A stretch of 9,612 bases of DNA from an uncultured Anaerolineales bacterium (lineage in GTDB: Bacteria > Chloroflexota > Anaerolineae > Anaerolineales > UBA11657). The stretch spans positions 1-9,612 of the forward strand of contig CAJWGI010000026.1 in assembly GCA_913031335.1 (NCBI GenBank). The letters run 5' to 3'. Position 1 is the first letter of the stretch. Each line of letters opens with the position of its first letter. Positions 1-6,496 of the stretch are shown piece after piece. The position numbers and the translations under genes were made by a program. The notes under the pieces were generated by a model. That model did no database searches and was not told the DNA's origin. It worked only from the letters and a program-made list of their open reading frames with translations.

Positions 1-116
1 ATTTCGGGAGCATCCCAGGCCGGGTCGATGACCACACAGTCGTCGCAATCATCATCAGCGATGACGAAGCAATTGGTGACCACCGGTCCGAGGGGCATTT
101 TTTCAATCTTCAACAT
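1..116 (-). CDS. MBL-fold metallo-hydrolase (glyoxalase II-like), 5' end only
   Basis: Only the first 38 codons lie in the window; the gene runs off the left edge. The N-terminus reads MLKIEKMPLGPVVTNCFVIA, followed by a Asp/Cys-rich turn and VVIDPAWDAPE. This is the usual opening of short glyoxalase II-like metallo-beta-lactamase-fold hydrolases: a first beta strand, the G-P-x-x-T-N-C segment, then the V-V-I-D-P-G/A-x-D strand. The zinc-binding HxHxDH motif would lie further on and cannot be checked. The ATG at 116 is preferred over the internal ATG at 98 because family members normally begin several residues before PLGP. The Shine-Dalgarno sequence is weak (GAAAGAA just upstream). An extended -10 promoter lies about 50 bp upstream. 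Substrate is unknown. Confidence 0.8.
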   Translation of the reverse strand, partial: MLKIEKMPLGPVVTNCFVIADDDCDDCVVIDPAWDAPE

Positions 117-165
117 GGTTCTTTCGGGCTTCCAGTGCGCTCTGTTCGCCGGGACGGCGCGGGGG

Positions 166-174
166 ATTATACCA
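166..174 (-). promoter_or_regulatory. Extended -10 promoter of the MBL-fold hydrolase gene
   Basis: The minus strand reads TGGTATAAT, a perfect TATAAT -10 box (166-171) with the upstream TGn extension (172-174). No good -35 is present at 16-18 bp (the segment there is CGGCCG), which is typical of extended -10 promoters. Transcription would start near 159 and give a leader of about 43 nt before the ATG at 116. The element sits within 20 bp of the GTG start of the divergent small membrane protein. Confidence 0.65.
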
Positions 175-193
175 GCGCAGCGGCAGGGCGGCC

Positions 194-571
194 GTGAGAT
201 TCGGGTTCGGTCGTAACTGGCTGCGCGGATTGCTCTGGGCGCTTGCGGCGGCGGCGTGGATTGCGGTTCTCTCTCTGCCCGCGCTGGGGCTGCTGCTGGC
301 GGTGCGCGGCGAGTTGAGCTGGCAGCCGGGAGAGAATCGGGCGTATCGCCTCTGGCTGGTGATGGAGAAAGAGGAGCGCGGGCTGGGATGGGAGGTCAGG
401 CGCGCGGTCTCTCGCAGCATGGAGAGCGTGTGCCTGCAGACCACCGTGGGCTTCTGGCTGTGGCGTGGGCAGGGTCAGCAGACCGGGTCCAGTTTTTGTG
501 AGTGCTACCGGCAGCGTCATGGCGCGGAAATGGAGTATCTGGGAGCGTGCGCTGAAATTGAACCCGGCTAG
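194..571 (+). CDS. Small membrane-anchored protein of unknown function
   Basis: This 125-residue protein is not one I recognise. It starts with GTG, then has a basic N-terminus (RFGFGRNWLR) and one long hydrophobic segment at about residues 12-37, rich in Leu and Ala. It looks like a single transmembrane helix or uncleaved signal anchor with the N-terminus in the cytoplasm. The rest is soluble, with many Trp, Arg and Glu residues and four Cys (80, 102, 104, 119), including FCECYR at 101-106. Third codon positions are strongly G/C, as in the flanking genes, which supports real coding. The GTG is the only start that keeps the hydrophobic segment, but its Shine-Dalgarno (GGCAGGGCGG) is poor. The gene is divergent from the MBL-fold gene, and its stop lies 2 bp from the stop of the convergent EF-G gene. 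No function can be given. Confidence 0.65.
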   Translation: MRFGFGRNWLRGLLWALAAAAWIAVLSLPALGLLLAVRGELSWQPGENRAYRLWLVMEKEERGLGWEVRRAVSRSMESVCLQTTVGFWLWRGQGQQTGSSFCECYRQRHGAEMEYLGACAEIEPG

Positions 572-573
572 AA

Positions 574-2664
574 TCAGGCGTTTTCCTTCTCCGCTTTGGC
601 CCTGTTTATTACGTCCTGCTCCAGATGGGAGGGCACCTGCTCGTGGCGCAGGTATTTCAATGAAAACACGCCGCGGCCCTGGGTGATGGAGCGCAGGTCG
701 GTCACATAGTGTTGAACTTCCGCCAGCGGCACCTCGGCAGTGACGACGCTTTTGCCTCTGCCGGAATCCATGCCCTGCACTCGGGCGCGGCGGCTGTTCA
801 GGTCGCTCATCACGTCTCCCATGTTGCCTTCGGGGACGGTGATATCTATCAACATGATGGGCTCGAGCAGTACTGGGCCAGCAACCGAAACAGCCTGCTT
901 GAAAGCCTCGCGCGCGGCGATTTCAAATGCAATTGGCTTTGAATCTACCGGGTGTTCCTTCCCATCTGTGATTGCCACGAACACCTTTTCCATCGGGAAA
1001 CCGGCGATGGCCCCATCGCTCATCACGCCGCGGATTCCTTTTTCGATTGCGGGCATGTAGTTTGACGAGATTGAACCGCCGAAGACCTCACTCTTAAAGC
1101 GGAAATCCTCATCGCCGTCGGGCTCCATGTTCGCCTCGGTGAGCGGCTCGATGCGCATGTGCACTTCGCCGAATTGGCCCGCGCCGCCGGTCTGTTTCTT
1201 GTGGCGATACTGGCTGCTGCCGGCGCCGGTGATGGTCTCTCGGTACGGCACTTTCGGCGTGCTGGTGTCCAGCGCGGTGCCGAATTTGTTCTCCGCGCGG
1301 CGCAACGCTATCTCGATGTGTTGGTCGCCCATCCCTTCCAGAATGGTCTGCTTTGTGGCCGCTTCATTGTGGTGTCCAAGGGTGGGGTCCTCCTCGCACA
1401 GGCGCGAAAGTGTGGGGCCCATCTTGGCAGAATCAGCTTGCGTACGCGGGTGCACGGCCACGGCGAACAATTTCTCCGGGAACTGCGCCGCGGGGAACCG
1501 CAGTGCATGCCCCTTGTCCCCAAGCGAGTCTCCGGTTACCGTGTCGCCCAGTTTGGGGATTGTGCCCAGATCGCCCGCATGCAAGCGCTTTACCGGAATC
1601 TGTTCTTTGCCGCGCATCACATGCAGCGTGCCAATGCGCTCATCGGTCTTGCGGGTGTGATTGTGAATGCGGCTGTCCGATTCCAACACGCCGGACATCA
1701 CGCGCAGATAAGTCAGTCTGCCGACGAACGGATCGGCGGTGGTCTTGAAGGCGAAGACTGCTTGCGGGCCGGAATCCTTGGTCTCTATTTGCTCGCCTCC
1801 GGCGCCGGCCTCGGCGGAGACGGCCGGGCGCTCCGCGGGCGACGGGAAGTAGCGCGAAATGCCCAGCAGCAATGCGGCGATACCGATTTCCTCGGTGGCA
1901 GAGGCTACCAGGACCGGAGCGCAGCTTCCCGCTAGAACCGCCTCTTTGAAGCCGTGCTCAATCTCATCTGGGCTTAGCGCTTCACCCTCAAGGTAGCGCA
2001 TCAAAAGCTCATCGTCCCCCTCGGCGGCGGCCTCTTCAAGCTCCACGCGCGCGGCGGCCACGGCGTCTTCGTATTCAGCCGGGACTTCCTCGGTCTCTGC
2101 GCCTGCGCCGGGTCGGGCCCGCTGTGAAAGCAGGCCGATGACTCCCTTGAAGTCGGATCGCTCGCCCCACGGCAATGCGACCGGGATGAGTTTCTTGTCG
2201 GAGGCAAGTTGCTGCACAGAGGCGAGCGCTTTTTGGAAATTGGCGTTATCGCGATCTAATTTGTTTATGACCACGAAGCGGGGCAGATTGTGCTCGTCAC
2301 AGTAATCCCACACCAACTCTGTGCCCACTTCCACGCCGGCGACCGCGTCAATCATCACAATGGCCGCATCTGCCACCTGCAGCGCCGATTTGACCTCGCC
2401 GACAAAATCGGTGAAACCGGGAGTATCCAGCAAATTAATCTTGTGCTCTTCGTACTCGCAGGCCACCAGCGCGGTGCTGATGGACATTTTGCGGTTGCGC
2501 TCTTCGTCCTCAAAGTCGGCCACGGTGGAGCCATCCTCCACCCGCCCCAGGCGCGTGGTGGCGCCGCTGGTGTGCAGCATTGCCTCCACCAGCGAGGTCT
2601 TCCCCGACCCGCCGTGCCCGACAAGGACAACATTGCGGATGCGATCGGTCGTATGTTCTTTCAT
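574..2664 (-). CDS. fusA: Elongation factor G paralogue (EF-G-2-like translational GTPase)
   Basis: This 696-residue protein has the full EF-G layout: GTP-binding domain (about 1-280), domain II, domain III, domain IV (YRHKKQTGGAGQFGEV region) and a C-terminal domain V (EPIMLIDITVPEGNMG region). EF-G drives tRNA and mRNA translocation on the ribosome using GTP. The G motifs differ from the standard factor: the P-loop is GHGGSGKT (16-23) instead of AHIDAGKT, switch I has KMSI where RGITI is usual, and G3 is DTPGF (80-84) where the catalytic His of DTPGH is expected. NKLD (134-137) is intact. Thermus EF-G-2 has similar changes, so this is probably the second EF-G rather than the main one. Start: ATG at 2664, preceded by AAGGAGG; an in-frame extension to 2721 lies inside the leader. 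It has its own promoter, with no str-operon neighbours (rpsL, rpsG, tuf). Confidence 0.9.
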   Translation of the reverse strand: MKEHTTDRIRNVVLVGHGGSGKTSLVEAMLHTSGATTRLGRVEDGSTVADFEDEERNRKMSISTALVACEYEEHKINLLDTPGFTDFVGEVKSALQVADAAIVMIDAVAGVEVGTELVWDYCDEHNLPRFVVINKLDRDNANFQKALASVQQLASDKKLIPVALPWGERSDFKGVIGLLSQRARPGAGAETEEVPAEYEDAVAAARVELEEAAAEGDDELLMRYLEGEALSPDEIEHGFKEAVLAGSCAPVLVASATEEIGIAALLLGISRYFPSPAERPAVSAEAGAGGEQIETKDSGPQAVFAFKTTADPFVGRLTYLRVMSGVLESDSRIHNHTRKTDERIGTLHVMRGKEQIPVKRLHAGDLGTIPKLGDTVTGDSLGDKGHALRFPAAQFPEKLFAVAVHPRTQADSAKMGPTLSRLCEEDPTLGHHNEAATKQTILEGMGDQHIEIALRRAENKFGTALDTSTPKVPYRETITGAGSSQYRHKKQTGGAGQFGEVHMRIEPLTEANMEPDGDEDFRFKSEVFGGSISSNYMPAIEKGIRGVMSDGAIAGFPMEKVFVAITDGKEHPVDSKPIAFEIAAREAFKQAVSVAGPVLLEPIMLIDITVPEGNMGDVMSDLNSRRARVQGMDSGRGKSVVTAEVPLAEVQHYVTDLRSITQGRGVFSLKYLRHEQVPSHLEQDVINRAKAEKENA

Positions 2665-2679
2665 CAGATGCTTCGTCAA

Positions 2680-2686
2680 CCTCCTT
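2680..2686 (-). promoter_or_regulatory. Shine-Dalgarno of the EF-G-like gene, unusually far from its ATG
   Basis: The minus strand reads AAGGAGG, close to the ideal ribosome-binding site, but 15 nt separate it from the ATG at 2664, against the usual 5-9. In-frame TTG directly abuts it and CTG directly precedes the ATG, and neither is well placed. The ATG remains the best start because homology begins a few residues later. Confidence 0.6.
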
Positions 2687-2745
2687 CGCGGAAAAAGCGC
2701 CACACAGTGGCCCGCGGGCAAATGGGCCTGTTGGCGCAGGTGCGC

Positions 2746-2774
2746 ATTGTAACGGAGGGTTGGGACGTTGTCAA
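2746..2774 (-). promoter_or_regulatory. Near-consensus sigma70 promoter of the EF-G-like gene
   Basis: The minus strand has TTGACA (2769-2774), a 17-bp spacer and TACAAT (2746-2751): a perfect -35, optimal spacing and 5 of 6 at -10. Transcription would begin near 2739 and leave a leader of about 75 nt. This is the best-matched -35/-10 pair in the window and suggests strong constitutive transcription. It overlaps a weaker promoter-like pair on the opposite strand. Confidence 0.85.
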
Positions 2775-2787
2775 AGCGTGTTAGAAT
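2760..2787 (+). promoter_or_regulatory. Candidate divergent promoter for the iPGM-like gene
   Basis: On the plus strand TTGGGA (2760-2765), a 16-bp spacer and TAGAAT (2782-2787) form a plausible sigma70 promoter with 4 of 6 matches at -35 and 5 of 6 at -10. It interleaves with the stronger minus-strand promoter, so RNA polymerase could occupy only one at a time. The predicted start, about 7 nt past the -10, coincides with the ATG at 2794. This is inferred from motif match only. Confidence 0.35.
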
Positions 2788-2793
2788 CTGACG

Positions 2794-2943
2794 ATGAAAG
2801 GATTGGTTTTTTCCGAAAGATGCTTTTCAGGTAATGCCCGGCCGGTCCTTGAAATCGCCGCCACGTCCAGCCAACCGCAGCGCAAATTTCATGCCTTGAC
2901 TCCCCTTCCAATTGCCCGGCGCTGCGTCGGCGCAGCGCGATGA
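2794..2943 (+). CDS. Possible 49-codon leader ORF overlapping the iPGM-like gene
   Basis: An ATG at 2794 opens a 49-codon frame that ends in TGA at 2941-2943, overlapping the ATG of the next gene as ATGA. The product would begin MKGLVFSERCFSG and end in a basic tail (IARRCVGAAR). I recognise no domain, and codon use is less G/C-biased at third positions at its start than in real genes nearby. No Shine-Dalgarno precedes it; with the promoter at 2760-2787 its mRNA would be nearly leaderless. The reasons to list it are the exact ATGA junction and its run through the start-codon hairpin of the following gene. It may equally be a chance frame in a 5' leader. Confidence 0.2.
   Translation: MKGLVFSERCFSGNARPVLEIAATSSQPQRKFHALTPLPIARRCVGAAR
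2919..2938 (+). promoter_or_regulatory. Perfect 8-bp hairpin abutting the iPGM-like start codon
   Basis: GCGCTGCG (2919-2926), the tetraloop TCGG and CGCAGCGC (2931-2938) form a perfect inverted repeat that ends one base before the ATG at 2940. It fills the place where a Shine-Dalgarno sequence would be, and none is visible. In RNA the stem would be very stable and would hide the initiation region. No T-run follows, so it is not an intrinsic terminator. A role in limiting or coupling translation is inference. Confidence 0.5.
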
Positions 2944-3854
2944 ACCGCGTCTTATTCCTTTTCCTCGATGGGGTGGGACTAGGCGCGGACGACCCGGCCA
3001 CAAACCCGTTCGCGCGGGCGCGCATGCCTAACCTGAAAGAGATGCTGGATGGGCACAGGCTGCTGGCCGATTTGCCCGCGTTCTCAACTGAGCGGGTTTC
3101 GTTTGTGCCCACCGATGCCTGTCTGAGCGTTGCGGGCATGCCGCAATCTGCTAGCGGGCAGGCCGCAATCCTGACCGGAATTAACGTGCCCCGCCGCATC
3201 GGCAAGCACTGGGGCCCGAAACCGAACGCGGAGATTAAAACCCTGCTGCAGGAGGATAATCTCTTCAAGCGCCTGCGAAATCAGGGCTGCTCGGTGCGGC
3301 TGGCGAACGCTTATCCGCCCGTTTTCCTGCAACGGATTGAATCGGGCCGGCGTGCACTTTCCGCCATTCAACTGGCGGTTGAAGCGGCGGGCGTGAACCT
3401 GTGTACCGAAGCGGACTTGCGCGACGGGCGCGCGTTCGCGGCCGATTTTACCGGCGAGGCCTGGCGCTCGCAGCTGGATTTTGAAGACACGCCCGTTCTT
3501 TCGCCGGACGAGGCCGGGCGAGGCCTGGTGCACGCCGCGCACGAACATAGGTTGCTTTTTTTTGACCACTGGCTCACTGATGTGGTTGGGCACCGTGGCA
3601 GCATGGATGAAGCCGTCGCACTACTGGAGCGCTTGGACGTGGCACTGGGGGGCATTCTGAGCGCATGGCGCACGGACGGCGGTTTGCTCTTCATCACCTC
3701 CGACCATGGCAACCTGGAGGACAAAAGCACGCGCCGGCACACGCGCAATCCGGTTCCGCTGCTGATTTTGGGCAAAGGGCACCGGCAGGTCGCCGCTCAG
3801 ATAGCAGATCTAGGCGACATCACGCCGGCGCTGCTCGCTTATCTGGCGAGGTGA
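2940..3854 (+). CDS. Compact alkaline-phosphatase/iPGM superfamily metalloenzyme
   Basis: This 304-residue protein matches the metalloenzyme domain shared by cofactor-independent phosphoglycerate mutase (iPGM), phosphopentomutase and alkaline phosphatases. By alignment with iPGM motifs the likely two-metal site is Asp10 (LDGVG), Ser70 as nucleophile in PQSASGQ (the place of NSEVGH), Asp255-His256 (SDHGN) for one metal, and Asp214 and His218 (DVVGH) with His267 (HTRNPVP) for the other. All the expected ligands seem present, so it should be active. It lacks the roughly 220-residue insertion domain that gives iPGM its mutase activity and its length of about 510, so a phosphohydrolase or other phosphoryl-transfer role is more likely. 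No signal peptide is visible despite a hydrophobic first strand. The ATG is set by the first catalytic Asp at residue 10. Its stop is 1 bp from that of the convergent pheT. Substrate unknown. Confidence 0.85.
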   Translation: MNRVLFLFLDGVGLGADDPATNPFARARMPNLKEMLDGHRLLADLPAFSTERVSFVPTDACLSVAGMPQSASGQAAILTGINVPRRIGKHWGPKPNAEIKTLLQEDNLFKRLRNQGCSVRLANAYPPVFLQRIESGRRALSAIQLAVEAAGVNLCTEADLRDGRAFAADFTGEAWRSQLDFEDTPVLSPDEAGRGLVHAAHEHRLLFFDHWLTDVVGHRGSMDEAVALLERLDVALGGILSAWRTDGGLLFITSDHGNLEDKSTRRHTRNPVPLLILGKGHRQVAAQIADLGDITPALLAYLAR

Positions 3855-3855
3855 T

Positions 3856-6405
3856 TCAGGCGCTGCGCAGCTCGGCGTCGATGTCCCGCTTAAGGCGCTT
3901 CACGATCTTGTTGCGCAACCGGGCTGCATCCTTGTCCATCAGCGTCTTTTCGTCGGACTGAAAGGTGAGCCGATACGCTAGGCTCTTCTTGCCGGCGCCG
4001 AGCTGCGCGCCGCGGAATACATCGAAAAGCTGCACCTGTGCCAGCCGCTCTCCTCCGGTCTGCGCAATCAGCTCCGTGACCTCGCTCGCTGGCGTGGTCT
4101 CGTCCACAATCAGGGCAATGTCCTCGACGATTGCGGGAAAGCGGGGCACCGGTTTTGTGGAGTGGTGGTCGGGCAGGATGGGCAACAGTGCCTCTAGGTC
4201 GAAATCAGCTGCCAGTACGGGGTATTCTGTCAACGCAAATGCGGCGCTGACGTGGGGGTGCAGCTCGCCAAAGAACCCTACCGGGCTGCCCGCGAGCAAC
4301 AGCGCTGCCGTTGCGCCGGGCCGGAAGGATGGATGCTCGCTCGGCTGCACGCTAACATCATCCAGATGGACGGCATCGATCAGCGTATCCACTAGCCCCT
4401 TCAGGTCGAAATAATCCACTGGGCTGCGCTCCCGGTCAGTCCAACTTAACGCTGACCGCGACCCGCTCAGCACTACTACCAGTCTGCGGGGCTCGCGCGG
4501 GAGGGCGGGCTGCTCATCGGTCGAAGCCGATTTGGGAAGATATACCGGGCCGATTTCGAACAGAGCCAGCCGCTGTTGATAACGGGCGTTGCTTTCGGCG
4601 CATTCCAGCACGCTCGCCAGCAGTGAGCGGCGCATGGCGGCGCGTTCGGGGGCGACCGGGTTGCTCAAGGTGACGTAATCGCCCGTAGCGGTGGCGAGCG
4701 TGCGCTGCTCCAGTTCGGGCGAGGAGAGTCGATAGGTGATCACTTCCTGCAGGCCAAGATTGACGAGAACATCGCGCATGCGCTCTTCTGTTTCCAGCGC
4801 GAGATTGCTATGTTGCGGCGGGGTGGTGTCGGAGATTTGCGTTTCGGGAATGCGCTCGAAACCGTAGATGCGCGCGATTTCCTCCAGCAAATCGGCGATG
4901 CCGACTGCGCCGACACCGATATCCAGCCGGTGCTCGGGTACGGTTACGTGCAGCACCGCGCCTTCCTTCTCCACGCGGAATTCAAGCGCAGTGAGGATGC
5001 GCACCACTTCGTCCGGCGGAATGGTGATGCCAAGGTTGCGGTCGATTTCGGCCAGCGGCAGTTCCACTACCACCGGCGGGAATGGGCGCGGATACTCGTC
5101 GGCAAGTTCTCGTGCGATGCGCCCGCCTCCGAGTTCGCGCATCAGCTCGGCCGCGCGGCGATTGGCACGCGGCGCGATGGCGGGATGAACCCCGCGACTA
5201 AAGCGATATCCGGCCTGCGATGATTGCAGCTGCTGCGCGTGTACCGACCGGCGGATGTTGATTAAATCCCAGCTGGCTACCTCCAGGAGCACGTTTGTGG
5301 TCGTGGGTGAGACCTCCGATTCGCCTCCGCCCATTATGCCGCCAATGGAGAGCACCCCGACCGTGTCTGCCACCAGGATGGTGAAGCCATCCAGCGCGCG
5401 CCCAACGCCATCCAGAGTGGTCAGTTTTTCTGCCGGTTCCGGAAGTCGCGTGATGATGGTCGGGGTCTTTCCGCTGGCGCGCCGGCACAGCACGTCATAA
5501 TCGAAGGCGTGCAACGGCTGGCCGGTTTCCAGCATCACATAGTTGGTCACATCGACAATGTTGTTTATCGGGCGCATTCCCGCCAACCGCAGCCGGCGCT
5601 GCAGCCAGTATGGGGATGGCGCGATGGTGACATTCTCGATTAGCGTCGTGGTGAAGCGCGGGTTCAGCTTGGGCTCGTGGATGTCGATGTTCGGCAGCGG
5701 CAACGCGCTGCTTTTTGACGACTTGACCTTCATTTTCCAGGACGGCGGGCGCAGGCTTGCTCCGGTGAGGGCTGCCACCTCTCGCGCTACGCCGATCACA
5801 CTGGCGTTGCGGGCCATGTTGGGCGTGATGGCGATATCGAAGACTACGTCACCGATGTAATCTGCCAGCGGGGTGCCAGCCGGGGGCGCATCGGGATCGA
5901 AGATGATGACGCCCTCGTGCTCGTCAGAAATACCCAACTCTTTCTCCGAGCAAGCCATGGAATATGATTCCACGCCCCGTATTTTCGCGCGCTTGATTCT
6001 GGTGACCTCGCGACCGGGCTTGTGCCCGTCGTACAGGCGCGCGCCCTCGCGCGCGTATGCCACCTTCACCGGGGCGGGCAACGTGCCGCTCCCCTTGAAC
6101 GGGAAGAGATTCGGCGCTCCGGTCAGCACTGTGTGTACGCGTTCGCCATCATTCAGCTGCGCCAACACCAGGCGGTCGGCGTTCGGGTGCGGCTCAACTG
6201 CAGTGATGTCAGCGACGACGAAATGCTCTCGATCCCATGCGAGGCCGGTGATTTTGGTCTGCTGCCGTTCCTGCTGTGGCTGTGGCAGACCGATGTATTC
6301 CATCGCCTCTACCTCCAGGCCGGCGAAAGTCAGCAGGTGCGCGAGTTCGTGCGGAGGCCGCGCGATTTCAACGTATTCCTTCAGCCAGCTCAGGGGGACT
6401 TTCAT
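3856..6405 (-). CDS. pheT: Phenylalanyl-tRNA synthetase beta subunit
   Basis: This 849-residue protein is the beta subunit of the cytoplasmic alpha2beta2 enzyme that charges tRNA-Phe. Visible parts in order: the N-terminal MKVPLSWLKEYVEI motif; an EMAP/OB-fold tRNA-binding domain (about 60-180, with AVEPHPNADRL and MACSEKELGI); the B3/B4 editing domain (about 240-400, with NIVDVTNYVMLETGQPLHAFD), which hydrolyses mischarged Tyr-tRNA-Phe; the B5 domain (about 440-515, ending EEIARIYGFERIPE); the inactive synthetase-like core (about 530-740); and the C-terminal ferredoxin-like anticodon-binding domain (about 755-848, with RFPAIVEDIALIVDE). It is somewhat longer than the usual 790-800 residues. 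The ATG at 6405 fits homologues exactly. No Shine-Dalgarno precedes it. It follows pheS after 91 bp, in the same direction, and should share the T-box-controlled transcript. Confidence 0.97.
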   Translation of the reverse strand: MKVPLSWLKEYVEIARPPHELAHLLTFAGLEVEAMEYIGLPQPQQERQQTKITGLAWDREHFVVADITAVEPHPNADRLVLAQLNDGERVHTVLTGAPNLFPFKGSGTLPAPVKVAYAREGARLYDGHKPGREVTRIKRAKIRGVESYSMACSEKELGISDEHEGVIIFDPDAPPAGTPLADYIGDVVFDIAITPNMARNASVIGVAREVAALTGASLRPPSWKMKVKSSKSSALPLPNIDIHEPKLNPRFTTTLIENVTIAPSPYWLQRRLRLAGMRPINNIVDVTNYVMLETGQPLHAFDYDVLCRRASGKTPTIITRLPEPAEKLTTLDGVGRALDGFTILVADTVGVLSIGGIMGGGESEVSPTTTNVLLEVASWDLINIRRSVHAQQLQSSQAGYRFSRGVHPAIAPRANRRAAELMRELGGGRIARELADEYPRPFPPVVVELPLAEIDRNLGITIPPDEVVRILTALEFRVEKEGAVLHVTVPEHRLDIGVGAVGIADLLEEIARIYGFERIPETQISDTTPPQHSNLALETEERMRDVLVNLGLQEVITYRLSSPELEQRTLATATGDYVTLSNPVAPERAAMRRSLLASVLECAESNARYQQRLALFEIGPVYLPKSASTDEQPALPREPRRLVVVLSGSRSALSWTDRERSPVDYFDLKGLVDTLIDAVHLDDVSVQPSEHPSFRPGATAALLLAGSPVGFFGELHPHVSAAFALTEYPVLAADFDLEALLPILPDHHSTKPVPRFPAIVEDIALIVDETTPASEVTELIAQTGGERLAQVQLFDVFRGAQLGAGKKSLAYRLTFQSDEKTLMDKDAARLRNKIVKRLKRDIDAELRSA

Positions 6406-6426
6406 CGTTTAGTAGCCCGGGAGGTA

Positions 6427-6460
6427 GTTGAAGGTGGGAATGTTGAAGGTTGAATGTTTG
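6427..6460. repeat. Imperfect tandem repeat in the pheS-pheT spacer
   Basis: On the plus strand GTTGAAGGTGGGAAT (6427-6441) is followed directly by GTTGAAGGTTGAAT (6442-6455) and a partial third copy beginning GTTTG. On the coding strand of the operon this reads as CTTCAAC and ATTCAAC units. It lies between the pheS stop and the pheT start, where no coding frame or terminator is seen. It may be simple slippage-born repeat or a protein-binding site. Confidence 0.6.
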
Positions 6461-6496
6461 CCTCGCTGCTCGGAAAGGTCATCCCAAAACCTCATA

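Noticed and set aside
1159..1935. Long plus-strand open frame of 258 codons
   Set aside because: It is antisense to the EF-G gene, whose protein is clearly homologous across the whole span.
2665..2721. N-terminal extension of the EF-G-like gene to an ATG at 2721
   Set aside because: The extra 19 residues are basic and unlike EF-G, and the stretch holds the Shine-Dalgarno; homology starts just after the ATG at 2664.
2771..3268. Minus-strand open frame of 165 codons
   Set aside because: It overlaps the convincing iPGM-like gene and the intergenic promoters, and shows no domain.
3859..3872. GGCGCTGCGCAGC palindrome at the 3' end of pheT as a terminator
   Set aside because: It lies inside coding sequence, is short and has no T-run on either strand.
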